DNA from: an uncultured Actinomycetes bacterium | GTDB taxonomy: Bacteria > Actinomycetota > Acidimicrobiia > Acidimicrobiales > SZUA-35 | DNA: 36,927 nt | Assembly (NCBI GenBank): GCA_902826025.1 | Contig: CADEDH010000013.1 | Span: 18,975-55,901 of the forward strand | Reading direction: 5' to 3' | Shown here: positions 22,646 to 32,853 of the stretch, one piece after another | Position numbering within the stretch: the first letter of the stretch is position 1 | Layout of the letters: each line of letters starts with the position of its first letter | The notes under the pieces: model-generated | Database searches by the model: none | What the model saw: the letters and a program-made list of their open reading frames with translations, nothing else | Told to the model about the DNA's origin: nothing | Translations under genes and position numbers: made by a program

Positions 22646-23508
22646 TGGCCCACGGGGCGGGCCTCGGCCACGGCCAGGGTGTCGGTGTGGTCGGTCTGGA
22701 GCACCCGGGGCGGCAGCGGCGCCCCCACGTTGCTGTCGAACGTGACGTCCCAGGTGAGCACGAAGGTGTAGGTGAACCGGCCCCCGGCCGAGGCCGAGGA
22801 GTTCAGGTAGGTGTAGGAGCAGTCGCCGGGGGCGACCGGGCTGTAGACGGCCACCGGACCCCCGGCGCCGCAGGTGGCTCCGTCGCCGGGGCGGGCGGGA
22901 TCGCCGGGCTGGAAAGCCAGCACCCGGGGCGTGGCGGTGGCCGAGGCCCAGAACGGCCCGGCCCGCACGACCACCGTCACGGGGTCCCAGGCCGGAAGGC
23001 GGAAATCCGTCGCCACCTGCACGTAGGCCCAGCCGTTGGCGGCATCGAGCGGCTGGAAGGTACCGATCGGTTCGGGCACGAACTTGAGAAGATGGTCGTA
23101 GGCTCCCAGCGCCATGTTGACCGGGTCGGCGATCAGGGCCCACACCAGCTGGCCGGTGCCGTCGTCGCAGTGTTGCCACATGTAGCGGTACTTCATCGCC
23201 CCCGAGGTGGTGCTCCACGACAGCGTGCCGTCGGGCAGCCGCTCGCTCTGAACGTCGTGGGGCGAGGTGGCCACGGCCTTGTCGGCCTGGTACTGCACCC
23301 GGTCGGCGGCGCCGAACTCGCTCGGGTCGACGGTGGCGTAGGTGCAGCTGGGCCCGCCGCTGCCCCGGCCGCTGGCGGCGTGGTACCACACGGCGGCCTC
23401 GATCGAGGGCGAGCCCCTGTTCTGTCCCGGGGTGGCGGCACTGACGGGATCGGCCACGGCGGCCAGCACGGCGGCCGCCCCGGCCAGGACGGACAACAAT
23501 CGCCTCAT
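22636..23508 (-). CDS. Secreted protein of unknown function
   Basis: 290 residues with a clear signal peptide (MRRLLSVLAGAAAVLAAVA, likely cleavage near residue 24 after VSA). The mature part has several Trp and four Cys residues that could form disulfides (SCTYATV, WQHCDDG, ATCGAG, DCSYTYL). The C-terminal stretch YTFVLTWDVTFDSNVGAPLPPRVLQT looks like a beta-sandwich. A similar strand pattern occurs in secreted proteins encoded near actinobacterial tad-pilus loci, but no pilus gene is here, so this is only a resemblance. Its ATG overlaps the stop of the upstream lipoprotein gene (ATGA), implying a functional pair. Its stop is provided by the 87-bp palindrome. Confidence 0.8.
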   Translation of the reverse strand: MRRLLSVLAGAAAVLAAVADPVSAATPGQNRGSPSIEAAVWYHAASGRGSGGPSCTYATVDPSEFGAADRVQYQADKAVATSPHDVQSERLPDGTLSWSTTSGAMKYRYMWQHCDDGTGQLVWALIADPVNMALGAYDHLLKFVPEPIGTFQPLDAANGWAYVQVATDFRLPAWDPVTVVVRAGPFWASATATPRVLAFQPGDPARPGDGATCGAGGPVAVYSPVAPGDCSYTYLNSSASAGGRFTYTFVLTWDVTFDSNVGAPLPPRVLQTDHTDTLAVAEARPVGQSN

Positions 23509-24227
23509 CGTCGGCACAACACCTTCCCCTCCGGCAGCAGAGATTCCTCGAGGATCTTGAAACCGTCGATCTTCCACCCCGCCCCGTCGTGCACCAGGTA
23601 GTTCTCGGACCGGTAGTACCCCTGGGCGTCGCTCCCGGCCACCAGCGCCAGCGCGCCCCCGGCGGCCGGCTCGTAGCGGGCCCGGCCGTCGCCGGTGCAG
23701 ATGACGGCGGTGGCCGCCGACCCGTCGGGGGCGACCACGACCGATTCGGTGATCACGAAGTTGTTGTCGGGTAGCCCGTCGGGTTGGCGCACCACCACAC
23801 CCCGGGCTGCCCACTGGCGGAGCTGGGCCACGTTGTCGGTGTAGTAGGCGCCGGTGGTGGTTCGGACCTCGGCCAGGCGGGCGGCGGGATCACAGCCGGC
23901 GGGATCTGTGGAGCACTCGATCCAGGTCTCCCAGTCCTTGTGGACGACGGCCCGGATCTGCTCCTCGGCCGTCTCCAACCCCAGCTTGTCGAGTGTGGAC
24001 GACGAGCCGGCGACGGTGGCCGATGCCCCCGTGGGTGCCGCCGTCGTGCTCACGGTCGATGCCGACGCGGAGGAACTGGTGGAGGTGGCCGACGATCCGG
24101 CGGCGTCGATCGACCCGCCGGCTCCGAAGCCCACCGTCGGCTCATCGCTGCTCTGGCACGCCGCCAACAGAGCGACGGCCACGAGACCGACCATCCCCCG
24201 ACCTCCCATCGCCCGCAGAGACCTCAC
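23505..24227 (-). CDS. Lipoprotein of unknown function
   Basis: 240 residues from GTG 24227; ATG 24209 is an alternative. The signal ends in the lipobox LLAAC (Cys24), so the protein should be lipid-anchored outside the membrane. A Ser/Thr/Ala-rich linker (about 45-75) precedes a compact domain with AEEQIRAVVHKDWETWIECS, RQWAARGVVVRQ and YYRSENYLVHDGAGWKIDGF. The last reads like a SnoaL/NTF2-type or nuclear-transport-factor-like fold, used here only as a shape guess. It is followed by the secreted-protein gene with an ATGA overlap. A TAGGAT hexamer at the complement of 24280-24285 could be its -10, giving a leader of about 46 nt. Confidence 0.8.
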   Translation of the reverse strand: MRSLRAMGGRGMVGLVAVALLAACQSSDEPTVGFGAGGSIDAAGSSATSTSSSASASTVSTTAAPTGASATVAGSSSTLDKLGLETAEEQIRAVVHKDWETWIECSTDPAGCDPAARLAEVRTTTGAYYTDNVAQLRQWAARGVVVRQPDGLPDNNFVITESVVVAPDGSAATAVICTGDGRARYEPAAGGALALVAGSDAQGYYRSENYLVHDGAGWKIDGFKILEESLLPEGKVLCRR

Positions 24228-24300
24228 CGCCGACCCCCGAAACCTTTCCGCTTGCGTACCGAGCCCCGAGTTCGCCCCGATCCTAGCCGAAGCCGCCGGT

Positions 24301-24969
24301 CTATCGACCAGCAGCTAGCTGCAGGGCCCGGCGGAGGACCCGGAGCGACCCGCAGGCGTCGATCTCGGTGAACCGGCCCGACTCCACCGCCGGGCGGTAG
24401 ATCTGATCGTAGGGGGCCTGGCCTCCCAGGGCCGGGTCGGTGAAGACGTCGTGGATCACGAGCAGGCCGCCGGGGGCGACGTTCGGGGTCCAGCCGTCGT
24501 GGTCGGCCCGGGCCACCTCGGCCCCGTGGCCACCGTCGATGAACAGCAACGACAGCGGCGTGGCCCAGTGCCGGGCCACCACCGGCGACGGGCCGACCAG
24601 GGCCACCACCACCTCCTCCAGACCGGCGTCGTGGATGGTGCGCCGGAACCGGGGCAGGGTGTCGATCCGGCCCACCTCCGGGTCGACCAGGTCGGGCTCG
24701 TGCCACTCCCAGCCCGGCTGGTTCTCCTCCGAGCCCCGGTGGTGGTCGAGGCTGTAGAGCACGGTGCCGGCCCGGGCCGCCACCGGCCCCAGATAGCAGG
24801 CCGACTTGCCGCAGTAGCTGCCGACCTCGAGGAACGGGCCGAGCGCAGGGTCGGCCCCAGCCGCCGCCCGGGCCAGCGCCTCCCCCTCGTCGTCGGGCAT
24901 GAACCCCCGGGCGGCCCGGGCCCGTGCCAGCTCGTCCGGGGTGAGCCCGGCCGGGGCCGGCAGGCTCAC
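24301..24969 (-). CDS. Class I SAM-dependent methyltransferase (Methyltransf_24 type)
   Basis: 222 residues from GTG 24969, which overlaps the GtrA stop (GTGA) and is therefore probably translationally coupled. SAM motif I is FLEVGSYCGKSACYL (about 46-60). The LYSLDHHRGSEENQPGWEWH, LLFIDGGHGAEVARADHDGW and GGLLVIHDVF segments are typical of the O-methyltransferase-like group that includes cephalosporin-hydroxylase-like and glycan-modifying enzymes. The substrate is unknown. Pairing with GtrA suggests a role in cell-envelope glycan or polyprenyl-linked sugar modification. A reading frame upstream to 25293 exists but is GtrA antiphase shadow. Confidence 0.85.
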   Translation of the reverse strand: MSLPAPAGLTPDELARARAARGFMPDDEGEALARAAAGADPALGPFLEVGSYCGKSACYLGPVAARAGTVLYSLDHHRGSEENQPGWEWHEPDLVDPEVGRIDTLPRFRRTIHDAGLEEVVVALVGPSPVVARHWATPLSLLFIDGGHGAEVARADHDGWTPNVAPGGLLVIHDVFTDPALGGQAPYDQIYRPAVESGRFTEIDACGSLRVLRRALQLAAGR

Positions 24970-25424
24970 CGGACGGAGACCTTCTCCCAGTGGGACCCGG
25001 CCCGTTCGAACAGCTTCTCCAGCACGAGGAACTTCAGCACCCAGACCACGAGGTAGCCGGCGATCGAGCCCAGTGCCACCGGCAGACCAGAGCCGAACGT
25101 GCGGTCGGCCAGCTCGGCCGTCAGGCTCGACACCACCAACCCGAACAGGGCGATGACCCAGAACGGCAGGATCTCCCGCCGGAAGCTGTGGGCCCCCCGT
25201 GTCTGCCACACCCAGCGCCGGCTCAGCAGGTAGGCGGGGATGGCGGCCAGCGCGGCGGCGAACACGTTGGCCCGGCCGCCGCTCCAACCCCACACGGTGT
25301 TGGCCAGGAACAGCAGGGCCTGGTGGTTCACCACGTTCAGACCCGACACGACCAGGTACCGGAAGGCGGTGGAGCGGCGGGCCATGATGGCGTCGACCGG
25401 AGCGCTGAGGACGCCGAGGTTCAC
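24966..25424 (-). CDS. GtrA-family membrane protein
   Basis: 152 residues with four hydrophobic segments (FRYLVVSGLNVVNHQALLFL; NVFAAALAAIPAYLLSRRWVW; ILPFWVIALFGLVVSSLTAE; LGSIAGYLVVWVLKFLVLEK). The YLLSRRWVW after span two is the family hallmark. GtrA proteins are thought to flip polyprenyl-phosphate sugars. GTG 25424 is chosen because TACCCT (complement of 25431-25436) ends 6 nt upstream; the much longer frame to 26072 is antisense to the next gene. It is divergent from the PQQ-type dehydrogenase gene and coupled to the methyltransferase gene downstream. Confidence 0.88.
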   Translation of the reverse strand: MNLGVLSAPVDAIMARRSTAFRYLVVSGLNVVNHQALLFLANTVWGWSGGRANVFAAALAAIPAYLLSRRWVWQTRGAHSFRREILPFWVIALFGLVVSSLTAELADRTFGSGLPVALGSIAGYLVVWVLKFLVLEKLFERAGSHWEKVSVR

Positions 25425-25430
25425 CGGGTC

Positions 25431-25436
25431 AGGGTA
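25431..25436 (-). promoter_or_regulatory. -10 hexamer TACCCT, leaderless start for gtrA-like gene
   Basis: On the minus strand TACCCT ends 6 nt before GTG 25424. It fixes the start in a frame that stays open for another 650 bp. Confidence 0.6.
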
Positions 25437-25524
25437 GCGCCGGCTTCCTGGCCAATCGGTCGCGGCGATGGGTTCCGGGGCGGGCGAGGTCGGATTGGCG
25501 GCCCGATCCACCACACTGAACCAG

Positions 25525-26961
25525 ATGCGCGTTCCGCTCCAGCTCCGGCCCCCGCTCTCCCCCTCCGCCATCCCCGCCTCCGCCGGCGGCCGGGCCCCGG
25601 GCCCCCGCCGGGCCCGGTTCACCCTGGTGGCAGCCGGTCTGCTGCTGGCCGCCTGTGGCGACGGCGGCGGGACCGCTCCTTCCGTCGTCACCACCCCCAC
25701 CACCGTTGCCGGCACCACCGCGGCCGGCGAGGCGCCCGCCGGCACCGGCGCAGCGGCCGGCCCGGGCACCCCTGCCGCTCCGGCCACCACGGCAGGCGCC
25801 GCCGTGCCGCTGAACGAGATCGGGCTCCGCCTCGACCTGGTGGCGTCGCTCGACCAGCCCCTGGCCCTCACCCCGCGGGCCGGCAGCGACGACCTGTACG
25901 TGGCCGAGCGGGTGGGTCGGGTGCGGCGCATCGAGCGCACGATCCGCGCCGGGGCCGACGGGGACACCGAGACGGTGAAGCTGATCACCCGGCCCGTGCT
26001 CGACATCTCCGACCTGACCACCACCGACGGTGAGCGGGGCCTGCTCGGCCTGGCCTTTTCCCCCGATGGCACCGAGCTGTTCGTCCACTACACCGACTCC
26101 AACGGCGACACCGTGGTTGCCGGCTATCCCATGGATGACAGCGGCCCGTCGCCGGTGGCGGTGGAGGACCAGGGGCGGATCCTGCTGACCCAGGAGCAGC
26201 CGTTCTCCAACCACAACGGCGGCGGTCTTCTGTTCGGCCCCGACGGCATGCTGTACATCACCCTGGGCGACGGAGGCAGCGGCGGCGATCCCACGGAGAC
26301 AGGGCAGGATCCGACCGACCTGCTGGGCTCGATCCTGCGGATAGACCCGGCCCCGGCCGAGGCCGCCCCCTACACGATCCCGACCGACAATCCCTTCGCC
26401 CAGGCGGCGGGCGGCCGGCCCGAGGTCTGGGTGTGGGGCGTGCGCAACCCGTGGCGGGTGTCGTTCGACCAGGCCACGGGCGATCTGTGGGTGGCCGACG
26501 TTGGCCAGGGCGAGGTGGAGGAGATCGACTGGCTGCCCGCCGCCGACGGGGCGGGCCGGGGGGCCAACCTGGGTTGGAACCGGATGGAGGGCGACCGGGG
26601 CTTCGAGGGCGGGACCCCGCCCGAGGGCTACACCGGCCCGGTGGCCACCTACGGCCACGACGGCGGGCGGTGCTCGGTCTCGGGCGGCTACGTGTACCGG
26701 GGGGCGACCATCCCCGCCCTCGACGGCGTCTACCTCTACGCCGACTACTGCAGCGGCGAGGTGTTCGGCCTGCGTCTGGGGACAGGGGGCGGCGAGGCGG
26801 CGACGGCCCCCCTCGACGTGGGCCGCAAGGGGGAGAGCATCGTCGCCTTCGGCCAGAGCGCCGACGGCGAGGTGTACATGCTGGAGCAGAGCGGCGCCGT
26901 GTCCCGCATCAGCCCCACCACAGGCGGCGTCGCCATCACCCGGGCCAGCGACAACGGGTAG
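25525..26961 (+). CDS. PQQ-dependent sugar dehydrogenase-like lipoprotein
   Basis: 478 residues. A long Arg/Pro-rich N-region precedes a signal ending in LLLAAC (lipobox Cys44), then a Thr/Ala/Pro-rich linker. From about 95 on is a six-blade beta-propeller of the soluble glucose/sorbosone dehydrogenase family (Asd/YliI type). Family marks are FSNHNGGGLLFGPDGMLYIT with the likely catalytic His230, GDGGSGGDPTETGQDPTDLLGSILRID (given in two parts), VWGVRNPWRVSFD and ADVGQGEVEEIDW. It probably oxidises aldose sugars outside the membrane with PQQ as cofactor. No PQQ biosynthesis gene is in the window. ATG 25525 follows a weak CACACT -10-like hexamer by 7 nt. It converges on ppdK with 19 bp between. 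Confidence 0.9.
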   Translation: MRVPLQLRPPLSPSAIPASAGGRAPGPRRARFTLVAAGLLLAACGDGGGTAPSVVTTPTTVAGTTAAGEAPAGTGAAAGPGTPAAPATTAGAAVPLNEIGLRLDLVASLDQPLALTPRAGSDDLYVAERVGRVRRIERTIRAGADGDTETVKLITRPVLDISDLTTTDGERGLLGLAFSPDGTELFVHYTDSNGDTVVAGYPMDDSGPSPVAVEDQGRILLTQEQPFSNHNGGGLLFGPDGMLYITLGDGGSGGDPTETGQDPTDLLGSILRIDPAPAEAAPYTIPTDNPFAQAAGGRPEVWVWGVRNPWRVSFDQATGDLWVADVGQGEVEEIDWLPAADGAGRGANLGWNRMEGDRGFEGGTPPEGYTGPVATYGHDGGRCSVSGGYVYRGATIPALDGVYLYADYCSGEVFGLRLGTGGGEAATAPLDVGRKGESIVAFGQSADGEVYMLEQSGAVSRISPTTGGVAITRASDNG

Positions 26962-26980
26962 ATCTCGATGGGGTGAAGGC

Positions 26981-29701
<2,721 letters not shown>

Positions 29702-29933
29702 GGTGGATGTCCCTTTCCGGCGGGGTCGTGGACCGGGCGCGCCGGACAAGCGCGTCGTCCCACCGATGTTCAGTACCCAGCGTGCCTGCGAACGACGCCA
29801 CAGGCCAAGGGTCGAACGTCATCTGCCTGCGGTTACCGGCCGACCGCCATGCGCATCGGGGCTGAACGTCATCACCGGCGGACATGGCTGCGCCTTCGGC
29901 GTGAGCTGACGGTGGCCGACCCGGCAGCGGGGC

Positions 29934-29939
29934 TACGGT
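29934..29939 (+). promoter_or_regulatory. -10 hexamer TACGGT, leaderless start for SanA/ElyC-like gene
   Basis: TACGGT ends 7 nt before GTG 29947. The slightly longer frame from GTG 29938 would start inside the -10, so 29947 is preferred. Confidence 0.5.
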
Positions 29940-29946
29940 GAGCCGG

Positions 29947-30651
29947 GTGAAGGGCCACCTGCGGGTCCGGGCCCGGGACGCCGCCCGGGCGGCGTCGAGG
30001 CGGGTCTGGCGCCGCCGACGGGTGCTGGTGCTGACCGGCGTCCTGCTGTCGGCGCTGGTGTTCGGGCCGCCGGTGGCGGTGCGGGCGGCCACCGCCGATG
30101 GGCGCTTCGACAACGGTGGCGATGTACCACCGGCCCCCGTCGCCCTGGTGCTGGGGGCCGGGCTCACCCCGTCGGGCGAGCTGTCGCCGTTTCTGGCCGA
30201 GCGGGTGGCCACGGCGGTGGACCTCTACCGCGACGGCCGGGTGCAAGCCCTGCTGATGAGCGGCGACCATTCCCGGGTCGACCACGACGAGGTGGCGGCC
30301 ATGGCGGCGGCGGCCGAGGCGGCCGGAGTGCCGGCGTCGGCCATCGTGGCCGACCATGCCGGCTTCGACACCTACTCCAGTTGCTACCGGGCCCGGTCGG
30401 TGTGGGGGCTGGACCGGGTGATCGTGGTGAGCCAGGCCTTCCACCTGCCCCGGGCCGTGTGGCTGTGCCGGCGGCTCGGGGTTGACGCCGACGGGGTGGC
30501 CGCCAGCGACGCCGGCCACTCCTCCACCGCCTTCTACGGCGTGCTGCGCGAGGTGCTGGCGGTCGACAAGGCCGTGCTCGACGTGGCCCGCCGCCGCTCC
30601 CCTCGCTTCCCCGGCCCGCCCGAGCCCGCATTCGACCGCCTCGACGGCTGA
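29947..30651 (+). CDS. SanA/YdcF-like DUF218 membrane protein
   Basis: 234 residues. One N-terminal membrane anchor (about 26-45) is followed by an extracytoplasmic DUF218 domain. Marks are VALVLGAGLTPSGELSPFLAERV, ALLMSGDHSRVDHDE, AGFDTYSSCYRARSVWG and VIVVSQAFHLPRAVWLCRRLGV, which match the SanA/vancomycin-sensitivity branch. Relatives influence envelope integrity and peptidoglycan or lipid-carrier use; the biochemical reaction is not settled. It is divergent from ppdK and convergent with the GNAT gene over a hairpin. Confidence 0.9.
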   Translation: MKGHLRVRARDAARAASRRVWRRRRVLVLTGVLLSALVFGPPVAVRAATADGRFDNGGDVPPAPVALVLGAGLTPSGELSPFLAERVATAVDLYRDGRVQALLMSGDHSRVDHDEVAAMAAAAEAAGVPASAIVADHAGFDTYSSCYRARSVWGLDRVIVVSQAFHLPRAVWLCRRLGVDADGVAASDAGHSSTAFYGVLREVLAVDKAVLDVARRRSPRFPGPPEPAFDRLDG

Positions 30652-30664
30652 CGATCGGGCCCGG

Positions 30665-30691
30665 GACGCCGCCCGGAGAGCGGGCGCCGTC
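30665..30691. terminator. Hairpin between convergent SanA-like and GNAT genes
   Basis: GACGCCGCCC (30665-30674) and GGGCGCCGTC (30682-30691) form a 10-bp stem with one mismatch and a 7-nt loop. It lies in the 63-bp convergent gap and could serve both directions. There is no T-tract. Confidence 0.5.
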
Positions 30692-30714
30692 ACCAGAACA
30701 CCCCCGGGGCCGGC

Positions 30715-31140
30715 TCAGAGGTTGTAGCGGTACACGTTGGTCTCCCGGCGCTCGAACCCGAGCTCCTGGTACAGGCGGTTGGCCGCCTCCCGGCTGGGGC
30801 GGGACGTCAGGTCCACCGTGGTGGCGCCGAGCTCGGCCGCCACGGTTAGGGCGTGCTTGTTGAGCGCGCCGCCCACTCCCTTGCCCCGGGCCGACGAATC
30901 GACCACCACATCCTCGATCCAGGCCCGGATTCCGGTGGGGATGGGGAACACCACCAACGTGAGGCTGCCGACAACGACACCTTCGTCCTCGGCGGCCAAC
31001 AGGATGGAGGCGTCGGAGCCGACGATCCGACCGAGGAACTCACGGTCGGGCGGCGGGTTCGACGACGAAAGCTGCGGGATGAGGCGGGCGAACGCTTCGA
31101 CGAGCTCGTCCGTCACCTCGGTCACCTCGTAAATCTTCAC
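30715..31140 (-). CDS. GNAT-family N-acetyltransferase
   Basis: 141 residues from GTG 31140. The acetyl-CoA pyrophosphate loop is RGKGVG in VVVDSSARGKGVGGALNKHA, preceded by the IEDVVVDS strand. The C-terminal SREAANRLYQELGFERRETNVYRY is the usual beta-bulge and end of the fold. The acceptor amine is unknown. CATACT, 6 nt upstream (complement of 31147-31152), may be a non-consensus -10; no Shine-Dalgarno is seen. An upstream in-frame ATG at 31182 is less likely. It is divergent from the PAC2 gene, 100 bp away. Confidence 0.88.
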   Translation of the reverse strand: MKIYEVTEVTDELVEAFARLIPQLSSSNPPPDREFLGRIVGSDASILLAAEDEGVVVGSLTLVVFPIPTGIRAWIEDVVVDSSARGKGVGGALNKHALTVAAELGATTVDLTSRPSREAANRLYQELGFERRETNVYRYNL

Positions 31141-31228
31141 GGGGCCAGTATGGAGCGCGATCACCGTGCTTCCCGTGGGCACAGTGCTTCCGTTTCCAGC
31201 CGACCGGGCCCGTGGGAAGCCGCGGCGC

Positions 31229-31234
31229 TAACGT
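31229..31234 (+). promoter_or_regulatory. -10 hexamer TAACGT, leaderless start for PAC2-family gene
   Basis: TAACGT ends 6 nt before GTG 31241. Confidence 0.55.
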
Positions 31235-31240
31235 AGGTAC

Positions 31241-32077
31241 GTGGACCACATCCAATGGACTGCCCAACGACCCGAGCTGCGCAGCCCCATTCTGATCGCC
31301 GCGTTCGAGGGCTGGGGAGACGCTGGCGACGCCGCCACCACCGCTGCCCGCCACGTGCGGGATCGGCTGGGCGGTGAGGTCATCGCCGGTATCGACTCCG
31401 AGCCGTTCTACGACTTCACCTCCACCCGCCCCTACGTCCGCCTCGAAGGCAGCGACCGCCAGATCGACTGGCCGGCCAACGAGATCGCCGCCGTCCAGAT
31501 CCCGACGTCCACCCACGACCTCCTGGTACTGGTGGGCATCGAGCCCCAGCTCCAGTGGCGCACCTTCACCAAGCAGATCCTGTCGTTGATCGACGAGTAC
31601 AAGGTGGAGCTGGTGATCTCCCTCGGGGCCCTCATCGCCGACGTGGTCCACTCCCGGCCGGCCCGGGTCTACAGCTCGGGCTACGACCCCGAGCTCAACG
31701 AGAAGCTCGACCTCGAGCCCTCCACCTACGAGGGCCCCACCGGCATCATCGGCGTCCTGCACGATGCGCTGCGCACCCACGGCACCCCGTCGCTGTCGCT
31801 GTGGGGCACCGTGCCCCAGTACGTCCCCCACGCCACGTCACCCAAGGCGGCGCTGGCCCTGGTGGAGCGGGTGAGCCAGCTGCTGGAGCTGACGATCCCC
31901 ACCACGGCGCTGGAGATCGGGGCCGCCGCCTACGAGCGCCAGATCTCCGAGCTGGTGGAAGACAACGACGAGACCCGGGACTACGTGGCCCAGCTCGAAG
32001 CGGCGTACGACAGCCTCATGCCCGAAGACGGCGCCTCCCTCATCGAAGAGCTGGAGCAGTACCTGCGCGACCGCTGA
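31241..32077 (+). CDS. PAC2-family protein
   Basis: 278 residues related in fold to the archaeal/eukaryotic proteasome-assembly chaperone PAC2, a family kept in most Actinobacteria with no settled function. Family marks are LRSPILIAAFEGWGDAGDAA, ELVISLGALIADVVHSRPARV, STYEGPTGIIGVLHDAL and SLWGTVPQYVPHATSPKAALAL. The C-terminal 60 residues are acidic and helical (ISELVEDNDETRDYVAQLEA). No proteasome, Pup or ARC gene is in the window. It converges on the NUDIX gene with a strong hairpin in the 27-bp gap. Confidence 0.92.
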   Translation: MDHIQWTAQRPELRSPILIAAFEGWGDAGDAATTAARHVRDRLGGEVIAGIDSEPFYDFTSTRPYVRLEGSDRQIDWPANEIAAVQIPTSTHDLLVLVGIEPQLQWRTFTKQILSLIDEYKVELVISLGALIADVVHSRPARVYSSGYDPELNEKLDLEPSTYEGPTGIIGVLHDALRTHGTPSLSLWGTVPQYVPHATSPKAALALVERVSQLLELTIPTTALEIGAAAYERQISELVEDNDETRDYVAQLEAAYDSLMPEDGASLIEELEQYLRDR

Positions 32078-32082
32078 CGGCC

Positions 32083-32101
32083 GGCCGCCCGTCGGGCGGC
32101 C
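32083..32101. terminator. Hairpin between convergent PAC2 and NUDIX genes
   Basis: GGCCGCCC (32083-32090), loop GTC and GGGCGGCC (32094-32101) form a perfect 8-bp stem. It fills the gap between the two stops (32077 and 32105), so it probably acts in both directions. There is no T-run. Confidence 0.65.
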
Positions 32102-32104
32102 GCT

Positions 32105-32836
32105 CTACTCTGCGCCCTGACGCCAGACCGGCGACCGGGGGATGTCGTACATCACGCTGGTGTCGTTGCCGGCGAGGGCGGCGAAGGCGTGGTCGATCCA
32201 CTGGTCGCCGCTGGCCAGCGGCGACGGCAGCTCGTGCTGGGCGAACCAGCCGGCGTCGAGGCACTCCTGGGGATGGGGGGCCAGCTCGCCCCCGACGGCC
32301 CGGCAGTGGAACACCAGGCTGTACAACGGGATGCGGCTGTAGCCCCGGCGTAGCCCGTCGATGATGGCCAGCGGCCGCACGATCTCGCACCGGATGCCGG
32401 TCTCCTCCAACACCTCCTTCACCGCCACCTCGGCCGGCGAGTAGCCGACGTCGGCCCACCCCGTCGGGTACAACCAGGTGGCGGAGTCGGACCGCTGGAT
32501 CAGCAGCAGGCGGCCCTTGTCGTCGCCCACCACGGCCCCGATCGCCACCTTGGGCGTCACGTAGCCGGGCACCCCCGAGCCCACAGCCCGCAACCACTCG
32601 GCCCTGATCTCCTCGGGCGAGCGGTGCTCCCCGTCGGGACCGTGGGCCTCGTCGGCTGCGGCCCGGATGTCGGCGGCGATGTGGAGGATCTCGTCGAACC
32701 GCTCCATCTCGTAGGGGTTGGTGGTGAACCCGAGCCCGGTGCGGGCCACGCCGGCCAGGGACTCGGCCCAGCGCAGGAGGTCGTCGGGCGAGGCGGTGGG
32801 TCGTGGTGGTCGATCGTCGTCGGCATTGGCGCTCAC
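32105..32836 (-). CDS. NUDIX hydrolase with N-terminal Nudix_N-like domain
   Basis: 243 residues. Residues about 18-60 (LLRWAESLAGVARTGLGFTT, NPYEMERFDEILHIAADI) resemble the helical domain found before some NUDIX folds. The catalytic box is GWADVGYSPAEVAVKEVLEETGI (about 125-147, in two parts GWADVGYSPAEV and AVKEVLEETGI). It keeps the metal-binding KE-x2-EE core but has Tyr at the first conserved Glu position and Lys for Arg. It cleaves a nucleoside diphosphate derivative; the substrate is unknown. GTG 32836 has GAGGAG 6 nt upstream. It lies 17 bp downstream of glnD on the same strand, so it is probably co-transcribed. Confidence 0.9.
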   Translation of the reverse strand: MSANADDDRPPRPTASPDDLLRWAESLAGVARTGLGFTTNPYEMERFDEILHIAADIRAAADEAHGPDGEHRSPEEIRAEWLRAVGSGVPGYVTPKVAIGAVVGDDKGRLLLIQRSDSATWLYPTGWADVGYSPAEVAVKEVLEETGIRCEIVRPLAIIDGLRRGYSRIPLYSLVFHCRAVGGELAPHPQECLDAGWFAQHELPSPLASGDQWIDHAFAALAGNDTSVMYDIPRSPVWRQGAE

Positions 32837-32853
32837 GGGCTGCTCCTCAACTC

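Noticed and set aside
25425-26072. N-terminal extension of the GtrA-family protein
   Set aside because: The extension is antisense to the sugar dehydrogenase, and a -10 sits 6 nt before GTG 25424.
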